Notes: a model not told the origin generated them from the letters alone. A DNA stretch of 64,000 nt from Citrus sinensis (GCF_022201045.2 NC_068561.1:16866501-16930500); one strand, 5' to 3'; shown: positions 1 to 12,145, counted from the first letter of the stretch. Made by a program: numbers and translations.

Positions 1-1995
1 TTTTACCGAGATAGCAGATCCCCGTTGGTGGCCCTAAACTCCTCACAATCCTTCTCCACCCTAGCTTTCTCTCCCGATAGGCCAGCAATGCGTTCTTGCA
101 GAGTTTTAACTTCTCGAGCAAGCTGATCCTCACGAGATTGACGGCTTTGAAGCTCACTCCTTAACTTGTCGACCTCTGACTGTGCGGCAACAAGGGAGTC
201 GAGATCCGGAAGGCAGTGGCTAAGGAGAAAGGATGCCTGCGGTTCATGCAAGACATATTAAATATATGTGTATGGCGAAAAGATCAAATAAGTGAAAAGA
301 AAATGATGAAGAGTACACCCGGGGTACCCCAAGAAAGCCTACCTCTTGGGTAGCCCTAAGTGCTTGACCGTAACGCTGGCTCAAGCTCATCTTGTCAACC
401 TCTTCAGCAACCTCGGAGGTAACATTTTCAGCAGAGTAGTAAAAGTGGCGAGCCAAGTGCGAAACCTCATTATTAGAAGCCGGGTCTAAGTCACCCTCAC
501 GTAACTCATCGGGAAAAGTAGAAACCAGCCCGAATTTTCTCTTCTTCGAGCGAGGGGTACCCTTCGACCCGCTGTGGGAGGTACCCTGAGATTTCCCCTT
601 TGGACCGGGAGCTCGAGGAGGTCGGGAGCCTTTCGGGGGTACCGCCGAATCCTGAGATCCGGAAGCACCGCCCACTACCGCTTGGAAGAAGGCGTCAAAA
701 GCATCACCTGTCGATTCCATGACTGCACCCAATGCACAAAAGTTATGTTAGCTGGACAAGTACTAAGTACTGCAAAAGTAAAAATAAGAAATGGAAAGCG
801 GGGAAGCGAAACGAAGAATGCAATAATAATGGGGTACCCCAGTCCCATAAGTAATAATAGGATACCCCCCGACACCCAAATCATACATGAGTCACCCCCA
901 GGAGCAGGTGTAGGACTTCGGTCAATCAGCCATGCTCTCCATAATCGGCTTTCCTCCAGCACATCACTACCCCTCTGTGCACCTCGAAGCCTGTCCATAA
1001 ATTTCTTCACCTCTCTCCCCACCTCCTGAACTGGGCATGATCCTTTAGCCCATGTCACACCTGCGAAAGCATAAAGAACTCAAGGTTAGTGAGACATTAA
1101 GGCGAAAGATTCCGATGAAAAACCATAAGTAAGGGAGATACTTACAGTCTACATTGAAGGAATGAGGAACCTCCACGGGGTCGCCCTTCTCACCTAGAGT
1201 CTCTGTCCCCCACCTACCCTCAGCGACGAACCATCCATTTCGGTAACCCTTCTTCAAGGCGGGGTTCCCCTCAACGATGTGGCCATGATCACCCCAGGGG
1301 GAGAAGTAAGCAATGCCGGGACCCTTAGGCTTCTTGAATTGGTAAAGGCCCCTCAACTCCCGAATAGAAATGTCGCGCTTCACGACCTCCAACCATAACA
1401 CATGTAAGCCTGTCAGTGTCCTCCATCCTGGAAGGGACAGCTGCCCAGGAGCTACCCCCAAATAACTAAACATTTTCATAAAGAATTGTTGGAGGGGCAG
1501 GCGGAGTCCTAGATCGAAGAGGTCGATATGGAGAGCAATCCCATCAGACTTTGGACACTCGGGTCGCTCATTCACATGGGGTACCCTAAGCTGGACAGAC
1601 GGAGGAATATTGTATTTGGCTCTAATTTGCTCCAACTCCCCCAAAGTAGCCCTCCTAATGCCTAGGGAAAAAGGGTTGCTAGATTTTGAAGGTGTGGCAG
1701 GGGGAGATTTAGGCGGTTGGTCCGAGGAATGAGCTGGAACCTTAGGCTTGGTTGGCTTACCCTTCTTTCGAGGATGGGGGGTAGGCCGTCTACTAGGAAA
1801 GCGTGGGCTGACACGAGGGGTACTCCTAGGAGGAGGGGGCTCAGAACGAGAATTGCGACTCCTAGAGGAACTAGGGGGGGACCGATCCCCCTCGCTGATG
1901 GAGATGTGGGAAGGGGAACCCGTAGGAGGGTTGTCAACCCCACTAACCCCAACTTTACGTCGCTTCATCGGGGGTCCCGTGTGCTTTTTGCCCAT
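1..1995 (-). CDS. Spliced antisense ORF of a Ty3/gypsy retrotransposon (gypsy-type 'transposase' domain protein), 3' end outside window
   Basis: Four exons on the minus strand join in frame with GT-AG borders: 1995-1146, 1060-896, 722-343, and 236 running off the window edge. The first exon starts with ATG and gives a Ser/Pro/Arg/Lys-rich basic N-terminus. It is followed by a globular segment (LPLQQFFMKMFSYLGVAPGQ, then a GWRTLTG stretch) typical of the plant 'putative gypsy type transposon' domain. The last exon is a heptad-rich coiled coil (repeated LxxE/RxxQ pattern). At least about 540 residues are encoded. The gene runs opposite to the adjacent LTR, as do the antisense ORFs known between pol and the 3' LTR in Tat-lineage elements such as Grande. 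The function of these proteins is not known. No stop interrupts the spliced frame seen here. Domain and lineage are inferred from pattern, not from a search. Confidence 0.7.
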
Positions 1996-3496
1996 CTACT
2001 TTTCCCCAACAGCACATCCATAAGTTCCCCAGCAATACACCCAACGATACACCCAACAACATATCCACAAGCCCCCAACAACACATCCAACAAGCCACAC
2101 GTTTTCCAAACAGCAATATATCCATACCAAGCACCATCTACCACACATCAACCACCAAATGCAAACACCAACCAACAAAACAAAAAACAACAAAAACAAA
2201 AAATAAAATTTTCTCAGAGTATACAAAATAGCGCCACGCTGAATGCGCCAAAGGAGGAGAAGCAAGGAGGGATACCTGTGATTCACCAATTCAGCAGATC
2301 GGGATTGAAAATCGTGGCAAGACGAAGCTGCAGGCAACCAAAAACAGTGAGTAAAAATATGCAAATATAAAAATAAAAATAAGCTTAAATATATATAATT
2401 ATATATAAGTAAATAAAATGAAGAACGAAGAAGCTGCAGTAACCGGCGTCGGCTGTAATGGCTGCAACCACCGAGAACCAACGCCGACCGCCGCAGCTGC
2501 AGCCACCGAGAAGAACCGACACCGGAAAAATGCAAAGGAGGACGTCGGCCAAAAAAAAAAAAAAAAGAGAAAAATCGAGAGGCCGCAACCACACCAAACT
2601 AACGCCGGAAACCACCAAACTGATGCCGGCTGCCGCGGCTGCAGCCACCGAACCAACGCCAGCCGCAACCACACCAAACCGACGCCGGAAATCACAGAGA
2701 AAAACACAAAGCCGAAACGAAAAAGAGAAGAAAAGGGAAGGAAGAGAGAAAGCACCAAGGGAAAAATGAAGAAACGATGAAGGAGGGGTTACCGTGCGTA
2801 TCGCCGGACTGAGATCTCGCCGTGAGCCGCCGGAAATCGCCTTGAACCGACCAGATCTAGAGCCCAAAACCGCCACTGCAGCAGCCGAGATCCACGCCGG
2901 AAAACGTACCAGATCAACGCCGGCCGAGAGAGAAAGAGAAAGAAGAAAGAAAGAAAAGGAAGAAGGAAAAGAGAGAAAAAGGAAGGAGAAACGTGAGAAA
3001 GAAAAGGGAGAAAGAAAATGGGAAAGAAATAAAAGAAAAAGAGTAAAGGGAGAGTAAAGCCTAGGGAAGATGAACAAGGCTAAAAAAAAAAAAAATCGAT
3101 TTTTGGGAGTTCGTTTGGGGATTTTCAAAACTTTGACACACGTCAGGAGTTTTAAATTCAACCTGACAGAACACGTTGCTCAAGAAAGGAGTTCAGGGAT
3201 GTTTGAGTGAGATTTGTATTTTCAAAATTCAAACTGCGTGTCAGACGGCTGCCACTTCCCAAGAAAAAGGAGAGAGACATATGAAGACAACTGTTCGTGC
3301 TCATCGTAAAAAAAAAAAAAAAAAAAGCGGGAAAAGGAAAAGACAAAGAGAAGATTTTTAGTTTGAAGTACACGAAGTTTAGTCAAGGGAAGAAGCTAAG
3401 CAAGGTACCCTCCGGTCCAACCGCATTGCCACGTGTCACTCATACAATGAGTTTCTTTTGCCTCCAATACTTCTCGCCAAAAAGAAACTAGGGGGA
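1996..3496 (+). other. Retrotransposon spacer between antisense ORF and 3' LTR, with polypurine tract
   Basis: The segment is low-complexity. It has A/C-rich direct repeats of CCAACAACACATCC-like units (about 2005-2160), an alanine/threonine-codon-like CCGxxGCAACCAC tract (2430-2700) and a long GA-rich run (2680-3055). Several open frames cross it on both strands only because of this composition. The tract AGGGGGA at 3490-3496 sits directly before the LTR and is the likely plus-strand primer. Confidence 0.6.
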
Positions 3497-3610
3497 TGTT
3501 GTTTGAGAGAAAGATAGGAAAGGTAATAGAGCGCCACGTGTCAGCCAATGGAATGATATCAGCACAATCGGAAGTACCCTGCATAATCCGAGGCGCCTGG
3601 CATGACTTGA

Positions 3611-3762
3611 GGTACCCCGTATAAATAGAGGTACCCTGCACAATTAGAGGTATCCCACACAGATAGGGGTACCCCATATGATATGAGGTACTCCATACAA
3701 ATAGAGGTACCTCATACAGATAGGGGTACCCCGCGTAATAGGGGGTACCCCATATAATTCAA
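3611..3762 (+). repeat. Tandem array of eight 19-bp units in LTR U3
   Basis: Units begin GGTACC/GGTAYC at 3611, 3630, 3649, 3668, 3687, 3706, 3725 and 3744, with the next GGTACC at 3763. Spacing is exactly 19 bp throughout. Consensus is GGTACCCCATAYAAATAGA. The GGTAC core is almost invariant while the A/T half varies. The position upstream of the TATA box suggests a transcriptional enhancer repeat (inference). Confidence 0.9.
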
Positions 3763-4125
3763 GGTACCTGGCAAAGCGGATGCAAGAGAATCCACTGAAA
3801 ATACCCGCCATGAGAAACGTCTCCGCCTCCTAAAAGATATCATTTGATTTAGTCAGAATTAGGAATCAAAAGCAACGTGCTAAAAGGAGGGACAGCCGCC
3901 TGCTACCTCTGCCAAAAGTGAAGGACACTGTCCCAAGGACAGTGGTCCCTAGCCGCCTACCCGACAGCTACTGCAGAGGTACCCTGGACCACTCTCCAGC
4001 GCGCGCCACGTTTCCAAAAGATGAGATACGCCGCGAACATGCAAATAACGGCCCAAAAACAATTATAAAGAGGTAAAAGGACGTTAGCCAAAAAGGGTAT
4101 GCCACGTGGCAGCTGAGGTACTCCA

Positions 4126-4133
4126 TATATAAA
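4126..4133 (+). promoter_or_regulatory. LTR TATA box
   Basis: TATATAAA lies downstream of the 19-bp array and of the CCACGTGG motif, in the position expected for the U3 promoter of the LTR. Transcription would start about 30 bp downstream. Confidence 0.65.
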
Positions 4134-4556
4134 GGTGCCTAGGTTTCATTCTCCATCATGCTCTCACTGACCATTAACACTCACACTCCAAAAAATAGGT
4201 TTTCTTCAACCTTAAACCCTAAATTTACAGAGGGCTGGCCAGCTCTCTTTACCATTAAAGCTTGAGTTTGCTAACTTGAGCGTCGGAGTGTGAACGCCGG
4301 GGTACCCCCGGCTTCACCTCTAACCTCTATTTCATTGTTTTGCAGGCGTGAAGCTCATTTTGAAGGATACCTCTCTTGTTTCTGATCTTCCACCATTGTT
4401 ACCACTCTCTCTCCCTTTCTCACCTCCCCAAAATCTTAGATACACCGCCCAACACACAATAAACCAGTGAGGTACCCCATTTCCCCTCAAAATAACAAAT
4501 TTATTGTTCTAGATTGGTTTGGCTTTTCTTACCCCAAAACCAGTTGAAAACAACAG

Positions 4557-5461
4557 TCAAATGCAAAAACTTGCTAGTTAAACGTACACAATTTTTGAGT
4601 TAAATCTTTTTACACCCAAAACGATTGGTATTCCCCAAAAACAAAAGGATTTTGATTTTGTCATGAGCTTTTTACAAATCTTATTATTATTATTTTTGTT
4701 ATCTTTCTAATCTTAAATTATATTTTAAATTTTTATTTTTATGATAAATTTGGAAGAGATTTTAAGTGATAGAGAAATAAACAATGTAAGTGGAAGTATC
4801 CAAAACTCAAAAACCAACAGAAACCATCAATACCACAAACACTAATTGGAAAGATAAACCAGAACGCCATGCTTTCATGGAAAACAAATACAATACATAG
4901 TATCATGCAATTTGAGAAGTTTAATATACAAAGCAAAAGTATGCAATAGCCTGAACGATTGTGAATTGACATAAGAGAAAAAAGTGACCGACAATAGAGT
5001 CAACAGATATCACTAAACTTCCAAATTAACCCCAGAATCTATTTTTGTATACTGAGGATGAATTTTTTTTTTTTTGTGGTTTTTTTTGGGGGGGGGGTAT
5101 TGGTGAAGATTGTGCTATTAGGTTTACTGATTTAGAATAGTTTACGGGATTTATTGAGAAAAATAATTAAACCGGAGAAATATATTTATAAGGGTAGTGT
5201 TCGAATAATTGTAGGAGGAGTTGGACCATTGGCACTCCTTAATTAATCTCATAAACCTCAATTTTATTGTATTTAAAGACAATTATCAGTAGAATTAGTG
5301 TAATTAACAGCCCCCAAAAAGTCTTGGAAAAAACCCTCCATCCTAAAGATGTGCCGTTAAAAAATCTAAAAATTTATATTCTAATAACACCACTATTATC
5401 TTAGAACAGCTCCTTTCTCTGCCCATCTTTATTCAATTTCTACAGTAAAAATTTGTAGAAA
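4557..5461. other. AT-rich intergenic DNA, no gene seen
   Basis: AT-rich sequence with homopolymer runs (T and G runs near 5068-5098). No coherent coding frame was recognised on either strand. Confidence 0.6.
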
Positions 5462-6115
5462 ATGTTTAATCAAATGATATTGCTCTCTCATAAAATTTTT
5501 CATAGCACTATGTTGGGCAAATTGGCATTCAACGAATCTTTTTGTGTCCTAAGGAAAGAAAGAAGATTCTCAAGTATCATTGGCCAAAGTAGAAGCAATT
5601 GTGGAATCATACAAGGAAATCAAATCTCCTATGCTATCACTCTACATAAACCAAAATTGCTTAGAAAATTAGACTTGAAAATGTCCTCCATCAAGATGGT
5701 TAAGGTGAATGTGGATGCAGCAACAAAGTTAAAAAATTAGGTGGCAGATTTAGGAGTTGTAATTAGAGATTCTGAAGGAAGGGCCGTAGAGTAGCTCACA
5801 AGCAAATCGCATATTATGGAGATATCACTACAGTAGAAGGAATAAAGTTAGGAATTGAAACTATTGTTTCTGCTGGTTGTATGCCTTTGATAATTGAGTT
5901 TGACTGTCAAGAAGGCGTGAACTTTGTTAGAGGAAGAAGATGTAGCAAATGGACATCTTTTAGATCATCTCAGATATCCAGGAAAGCTTAAGAATGCTGA
6001 ACAAAATCACAGCACAACACATTCACTTGCTAAAAAAGCTCTAAACATTATAGAGCCAGCAATGTAGCTGAATGATTGCCCTTCTCATTTGTTGTATCTT
6101 TTCTTTATTTTGAAT
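5462..6115 (+). pseudogene. LINE-derived RNase H-like domain fragment (decayed)
   Basis: An open stretch from 5462 ends in a VKVNVDAATK-like segment, the typical start of the RNase H domain at the end of plant non-LTR ORF2 proteins (IKVNVDAA). Past the first stop the same frame continues with LGVVIRDSEGRAV. A shifted frame then gives a THSLAKKALNIIEPAMxLND segment resembling the domain's usual C-terminal AHxLAKxAL...WLE ending. Several stops and frame changes interrupt it, so it is a dead fragment. No reverse transcriptase domain or poly-A tail is recognisable next to it. Confidence 0.6.
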
Positions 6116-7846
6116 CAATGAAAGCTAAGCTTTTCTATCCCAAGATGACATTTTCTTAATAAATTAGTAGCATCTTTTTTTTTTTGTTGTATTTCATTTT
6201 GTATTGATGACTGAGAAAAGGGGGGGGGGGGACTTTTGTCAAGAGTTTTATTTGAAGCGCAAAAATGATAATTGGTTTTATATATCATTGAATTTTATTG
6301 CCCAAATAATATTTTGTATATTGTTATAATTAACAATCATATATTGAGAATCTAGTGTAAGTTTTAGAAGATGACTCAAACGCAAGGCTTGATATTGAAC
6401 AACAAAGTGAGAGAAGAGAGGGGTTTCATCATTTACTTATAATTGAAAACACTATTTATTTAGAAAAAAAAATATATTTTTAATATTAAATGGGATATAA
6501 TTAAAAAAAAAGGGGTGTTAAGAGGATTTTGGAGGGGTCGTAATGGTTTAACTCTAACTGCACTCTTTAATAGATTTAGAAAGACTTTCAAATTATTTAA
6601 TTAGGGTATCCTTAGAAACGTGGAGTTAAAAGGACGACTTCTGAGGCGCGTCAAAACCTCAACTCATTAATTGGGCTCAGAATTGGATTCAATCCAATCA
6701 ATGGTACATGGCCCTGTGCCAAGCTCAGAGGCGCAACAGAAACTGTCAAACCACGATTGAGGGAAAGTATCTTGTAACAAATGGGTCGCAATTGCCACGC
6801 CTACGAAAGACTTAAAAAAATTGTCGCCAGGGTCAATCTCAGGTTTCGACATCAATTCGTTGCCAGAAATTTTTGAAGTCTGCTTTTGGAAAGCAAATTC
6901 ACGCACGCTCAAGCATTTGCTCAAAGAAACAAATTGGTGTTAGACAAAGCACTTCACCAAATAAAATTATGGTCAAGCTTTTGGCATGTAATAGGTAAAT
7001 TGTTGGTCCCATATGGTGTCTTCTTTTCCCAAGTTGTGGCTAAATTGGCTAATGGCTGTGGACCATCGCAGTGGTGAGTGGTGACAATTTGAACGCGATA
7101 GAAATTCTGCACATGGATGTTGGCAATTCAGAGCCATAAAATTTCATTCAGTGGATGCAAGCGATCCTCCAGTCCATCAGAAAACGACAAATTGCGGAGG
7201 GAGCAAAAAAACAACCCTCATGATTTTTTCGGTCTATACGGTGCTTTTAATCATTCATCAGAACGTGGAACATGACATTACATTAAAATGAATAATGATG
7301 TGGTTAATGTCATTTATCTGTCTTTTTTTGGATACGGTCTTTTTCCAAAAAGTAAAGCTGTCACGTTAGCTTGATGCTAACCTCAATTTCCTGCAGAGAA
7401 AATAAGGTTTTATACATCGAATGACTAACACTAGATTTAGTCCAGTCCATTTTGTCCACACAACTCGTTGAAAAAAAGAAAAGAAAAGAAAAAGCACACA
7501 GAAAAGATCAAAATTTTTCAATAATTTCTCATTACTTTTCCTCAACTATGAAGTTTTGTTTAAACAATACATGAATAATTATGCTGAAGAGAATATTAAC
7601 TCTTCAGGAAGAATTATATACATTTTCCCTTCAGAATTACTTCCAAATGTGGAAAACTCTCATGTATTCTGCCTTAATTTCAAGAAGCAGCCGCAATCAT
7701 CTTTGTTAGATGCCAATTCATCTTGTAATAAATAGGGAATCCCGTACCGAAATGGGGATCGTCAAATCATTGTAGATTATAAGACTGCTTAAGGATTGCT
7801 AAAGGTATTTAAATACGCCGGTTCAAGATAAGAAAGCTTGCCGGCT
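6116..7846. other. Intergenic DNA downstream of the desaturase gene
   Basis: Contains A/T-rich DNA and a G run (about 6221-6230). A short moderately GC segment (6620-7080) has small open frames on both strands, which I could not relate to any family. The desaturase 3' UTR should occupy the part just left of 7847 (minus-strand transcription). Confidence 0.5.
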
Positions 7847-10070
7847 TTACCCTGATTTTGAAGAGCCGTTAAGCTGTGGGTCGGTCTGGTAGTAAACAAC
7901 ATCGCCATTGTCACTAACATAGTGGTCTTTACTCATGCTTCTAATTAAATCTCCAAAAAGGTTAAAAGGTATCGGTCCCGATTTCTTTGGCTCACGGTAA
8001 TATTTTCCAAGAACTGGTCTAGCAGCCTCAGTCTACAAGGTTGAGATAAAAATAATTAGGAACCAAGCAAAAGAAAGTGATTTTTCACAAGTGGTTAAGA
8101 ACAGTTGGCTGGTCAACAGAAAAAATACTTACTGCTTCTATTAAGTGGTAATGCGGGATCTGAGGGAAGAGGTGATGTATGACGTGGGTTCCAATATCGT
8201 GGTGGATGTTATTGAACCATCCATAGTCACGATCAAGTGTTGTGAGCCCTCCCCTTAAGTAACTCCATTCCTGTACAGTACAGAAGATGCAATTCAACGG
8301 CTTAAAATATGAACCATATAACAAAAGCCAAACATAAAGTTTCTATGGACTCCTTTTTTGCTTGTTTATTGAAATTTCAACAACATAATTGCAGCCATTA
8401 ATTTCTTTTTTTTGTAAGCAATTATCTTATCACATCAAGACTAAATTCTAAGCATTACGCTAAGACCTCCTACCTTTCCACGATACCACGGAAGTTTGTC
8501 TTCATGCCCATGGTGATGCAAGTAAGTCACAAGGTCCAGCCACATGACAAAAATCTAAAATTGAAGCGAAGTCATATTAGGTATGCATTTCTTTAATTTG
8601 ACACAAAAACAAACCACACCCATCTTCTATATACTTAGAAACATATGAATGAAAGATGAAAGAAATTTACCCAATATGGAAGGCCATAGAGTTTAAGCAA
8701 CTGCATAGGACCCATTACAAATGATAAACCCACTAGCAAAGCAGCCATGGCCGTCCAGCATACTGTTGAAGTGATCACATCCTTCCTCTCACTTGGGACA
8801 AACAGGTCACTGTTAGGGTCAAAGTGAGAACCAGACTTCCCCGGACTCCTACTCCACTGTAATCGGTAGTCATAAACAATCAGCCTCCAATTTCGAAACT
8901 TAATGCTTTGGATTGAAATTGATTTTAACTTTCTCATTCAACCATTAATAAGTCAAATAAGATACAACATTTACTTACAAGATAAAAGGGATATGCAAGC
9001 AAGGGAAAAGGAATTTTGAATCTCAAAAATCTTGTTGCACTATCCAAAGTCCTGTAAATTTTCTCAGACAACTGCATCAAACAAACAAGAAATATTTACT
9101 TCAAGAATTAAAGAATGAAAAGTACCGAAAACAAAGTAATACAACATAAATCAGAACACAGATACCACAAACAAAGAGAATTACTAACCGGGTGCCAGGA
9201 TTCATCATTCTCAACATGCCCATGGTTTTGATGATGAGTCCTGTGGCTAATTCTCCTGAAAAGAGCATAACGAAACCAAGATTATTCATCAAATTGGATC
9301 CTAAAAAAAATTCAGAATAAAGATTCTTCTTCAATTACGAGCATACCATCCATGATAAGGAACCAGAATTGAAGAATGCAGCAGATGCCCCACCACACTA
9401 TTCAACTTGTGATCATTTGAAAAGCTTCCATGACCACTGCAAATTAAGAAACCAAAATCCAAAAATTTAACACCAAAATCCAAACTTTGAGCAAAAGAAA
9501 CGAAGACCCCAGATCTAAAAAGAAGAAATTTCGTTACCAATCATGACCGAGCACAAAAAGAGCCCAAAACATGGTTCCCTGAGCAGCCCAGTACAAAGGC
9601 CAAACAACCCAATTGTTCAAATAAGCAGCAGCAGCAGCCAAGCCAAAAACCACCACAACATCTCTAACAACATAGCTCATAGACTTCCAAGGATCCTTAA
9701 CCCAACAATGCTTTGGAATAGCAGCTCTAATATCAGCTAGCTTGAAAGGAGGAGGAGCCCCAGGATCAAATTCAGATCCCTCTTCTTCTTCGACTCCTTT
9801 GTTATTTCCAATCCCATTAACACCGTTGATTCTCTCTTCTTCATCCTCCCCCTCAAGTGGTGCCACCCTCAGTGGAGCACTAACTTTAAGACCCCAGTTC
9901 CTGTCTCTAGAAAAATCACCCGAACATTTAACTAATGGGAGCTTTAGATCTGTTAAACTCTTTTTTGAGTGCAAAAACCTGGCCTTTGAGGGATTGATTC
10001 CAGTCCTTGGCCTCGGAAAAATATGAGGCAGAGGCTTTAAGCCACATTCTGAAAGAACCCAACTCGCCAT
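7847..10070 (-). CDS. FAD8: Chloroplast omega-3 fatty acid desaturase (FAD7/FAD8 type)
   Basis: Inserts the third double bond into 18:2 and 16:2 chains of plastid membrane lipids, using ferredoxin. Eight exons with consensus borders: 10070-9538, 9436-9347, 9255-9189, 9071-8979, 8856-8671, 8554-8474, 8270-8133, 8032-7847. Together they give 1,374 nt, 457 codons plus stop, with no break. The N-terminus ([15 protein letters not shown]) is a Ser/basic-rich plastid transit peptide. The conserved [20 protein letters not shown] leads into the membrane core. The three iron-binding histidine boxes are HDCGH (across the exon 1/2 junction), HRTHH (exon 3) and HVIHH (exon 7). The C-terminal part ([20 protein letters not shown]) looks closer to FAD8 than FAD7, but the paralogue call is tentative. 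No ER retrieval motif is present, consistent with plastid location. Confidence 0.95.
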
Positions 10071-10261
10071 TGGGTCTCAGAAAAATCCTCAAAGGGTTAA
10101 GAGAGACAGAAGATAGGTGTCAAAGAATTGTGAAGCAGCCAAGCCAAGCCAAGTAAATAAATAAGAATTTAGTAGGTCAGAGTGTTGTGTGAACAACAAC
10201 CTCACAAATATCTCTCTTTGCCTCTGATAAAATTACTTGTTTTTGTGTTTTTTTAACTCTT

Positions 10262-10273
10262 CTATATATATTA
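10262..10273 (-). promoter_or_regulatory. Candidate TATA box of the desaturase gene
   Basis: A TATATATA-type run (minus strand) lies about 190 bp upstream of the desaturase ATG at 10070, in a plausible core-promoter position with a roughly 150-bp 5' UTR. Only the sequence and the position support it. Confidence 0.4.
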
Positions 10274-11659
10274 CCGATTCTAGTTGGAGGGCATTGGGCT
10301 GGAAGGTAACGTGACGCGAGTGCAACGAGAGCAAGTGGGTTAATATATTGTGCGTATGAAGGCTTTCAAAGTCTGCAGCTTGAGTTGGCGCGTGCGGGCG
10401 TGCGGTTGATCAAACTTCAAAGTTCAAACCGTGTTTCACTTTTGCGCTTGGTTTGGTTCGTGTGAAACTTCTGCACTCATCAGTTGACCCGCTCTTTGAA
10501 AAGAGTTCTTCTCTCACATGTGGCTCCCTTGCTTTTAAGGTTTTTAGTATTTGTATCCGTCCATCTCCATCTCTCTCCTATTAGTCCACAAGCAAGCAAC
10601 CACCCTTTTTGAAAATATCCAAGTTACCCTTGCGCGAGTCGGTTCACAGAATCATAGCCTTCGAAGCAGTGAAGACTGAAGATATTATGGGGAAGACTGG
10701 ATACGAGACATAATTTTATGATTTTTTTAATTAATAATATTAAAATTATGGATTAATTAGACTATGTCTCTCATGACCCTGTCATTTATTGTAAAGTGAT
10801 CATTGCTGTCCATTAAATATTTTTCTAACCTAAAAGTAAATTTTAATTTTAAAACACTTTGGTGGTTTAGTTGTGAATAATAATTTAACCAAATAATATA
10901 TATATATTTTTCTCAAGTAAAAAAAAAAAAAAATTCTTGAGACTAGTGATGAATTCACATTTTTAAGTATAAAGTAATGATATTTTTAATAATTTAAAGA
11001 GTGGTTGATATTTACTCCCTCAATTTCTCTGACCAACTCTCACTTTTAATTAATCCCACTTATTTTCACAATTATCCTTGTCAAACAAAAAAACAAATAA
11101 ATACAATTCTAAAAACTCTAATCACCTTCCGCCATGTCAAGTTGCCGCACCACTAGCCCTTAATTTGCTACCAAAGTTTCCAACAGCCGCAAACCAAAAT
11201 CTCTCGTTTATTTAATTAATTTTAACGAGATTAATATGATAGTATCAAATTCAAAATCAAATTAGTACTAATTGAAAAGAGGCAAAGAATAATTTCGGAT
11301 CAATAAATTATAAAATAACTGAAATAAATAATAAATAATGAAAATGGGCTAGAAATAAAATATCCAAATGAATGATAAGAAATGCTAGATTGAAGTAGTG
11401 ATACTGGAGGTGGAATGTGGCTAGAGTTTCTGAAATTATTATTTTTTAATTATATTTTTATCTTTTAATAGAGATAATTTAAAAAATAATTAGAATTAAT
11501 TTAACAATGGAAGTTAGTGAGAGATACTGGAGTCAGATATCATGGTTCTAATATATGTCTCGACAAAATCTTAAAACTTAAAAAGCCCAAAATATTCTCT
11601 ATTTTAGCATATATATATATAAAGCACAAAAGGGGAATAACAGCAAATCAATTTAACAG

Positions 11660-12145
11660 TGGTTGGAGACCAATTTGATAGAAATGGAAAAACTATGTCC
11701 TTCTTTTAAGAAATCATAAAACAGAGATCTAGATGTTCTTATCCCCTTAGTGAAAATTGGTTGGTGGGGGTCATAGGGATCGATCATCGATCAAATCGGT
11801 CGGTGGTAATTGATGTATAAAATATATATATCAGACATGAGCTGCACGTGATTTTAATTTTTCGCATGACTTTGAGAGAAAATTGGAGAGGCAAAGGGCG
11901 CATAGGGAGAAAGAAGAAGCTAATAAGAAGGCAACCAATGCTTTTATTGTGCGTTATATTTTTACTTTCTCTCATGGCCTATTGATGATGACCTTGCATT
12001 AAGTATTTGGCATAAGAAAAAGGTTGAGGCTAAAGAAGCAATTTGGTATGAAAGCTTCTTATAATTAATCATGTGTTTTTGTGTTAAATGTGAATCACTG
12101 ATTAATAGCTTGAAGAGTTGACTTAGGAGATGTTCATCTCTTGGG
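11660..12145. repeat. Diverged direct repeat, copy 1 (partner 12566-13052)
   Basis: Shares with the second block, in the same order: AAACTATGTCC, AAATCATAAA, GATCAATC/GATCGATC, TCGGTGGTAATTG versus TCGATGGTGATTG, CACGTGATTTTAATTT versus CACATGATTTTAATTT, GGCAAAGGGC, GATGATGACCTT, and GAGTTGAYTTAG. The collinear matches over about 480 bp show an old duplication of noncoding DNA. Confidence 0.7.

Larger units (their letters stand above)
1..4555 (+). mobile_element. 3' part of a Ty3/gypsy LTR retrotransposon (probably Tat lineage)
   Basis: The LTR, polypurine tract and spacer read on the plus strand and the extra ORF on the minus strand. The sense gag-pol and the 5' LTR would lie to the left of the window. 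Order visible: antisense ORF (1-1995), noncoding purine-rich spacer (1996-3490), polypurine tract (AGGGGGA, 3490-3496), and an LTR beginning TGTTGTTT and ending AAACAACA. The five bases after the LTR (GTCAA, 4556-4560) would be the target duplication; its partner is outside the window. Lineage assignment rests on the antisense ORF and is an inference. Confidence 0.75.
3497..4555 (+). repeat. 3' long terminal repeat (1,059 bp)
   Basis: The LTR starts TGTTGTTT right after the polypurine tract and ends AAACAACA, an 8-bp perfect inverted terminal match. U3 holds a G-box-like CCACGTGG (4102-4109) and a TATA box at 4126. The R/U5 part contains ACTTGAGCGTCGGAGTG and a GC-rich hairpin (GCCGGGGTACCCCCGGC, about 4297-4313). 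GGTACC and GGGGTACCCC occur again and again, here and in the internal region. Confidence 0.8.

Noticed and set aside
574-1029. Plus-strand open frame across the retrotransposon
   Set aside because: It is the opposite strand of exons 2-3 of the antisense ORF, which have matching splice phases. The plus frame has no family resemblance.
2385-3161. Long open frames on the minus strand rich in Phe, Leu, Ser
   Set aside because: They read through the GA-rich spacer of the retrotransposon; the composition alone removes stops. There is no domain and no splice structure.
6667-7077. Small ORFs on both strands near 6.7-7.1 kb
   Set aside because: No recognisable domain, no splice-linked partner, and the two strands overlap; left as unexplained intergenic sequence.
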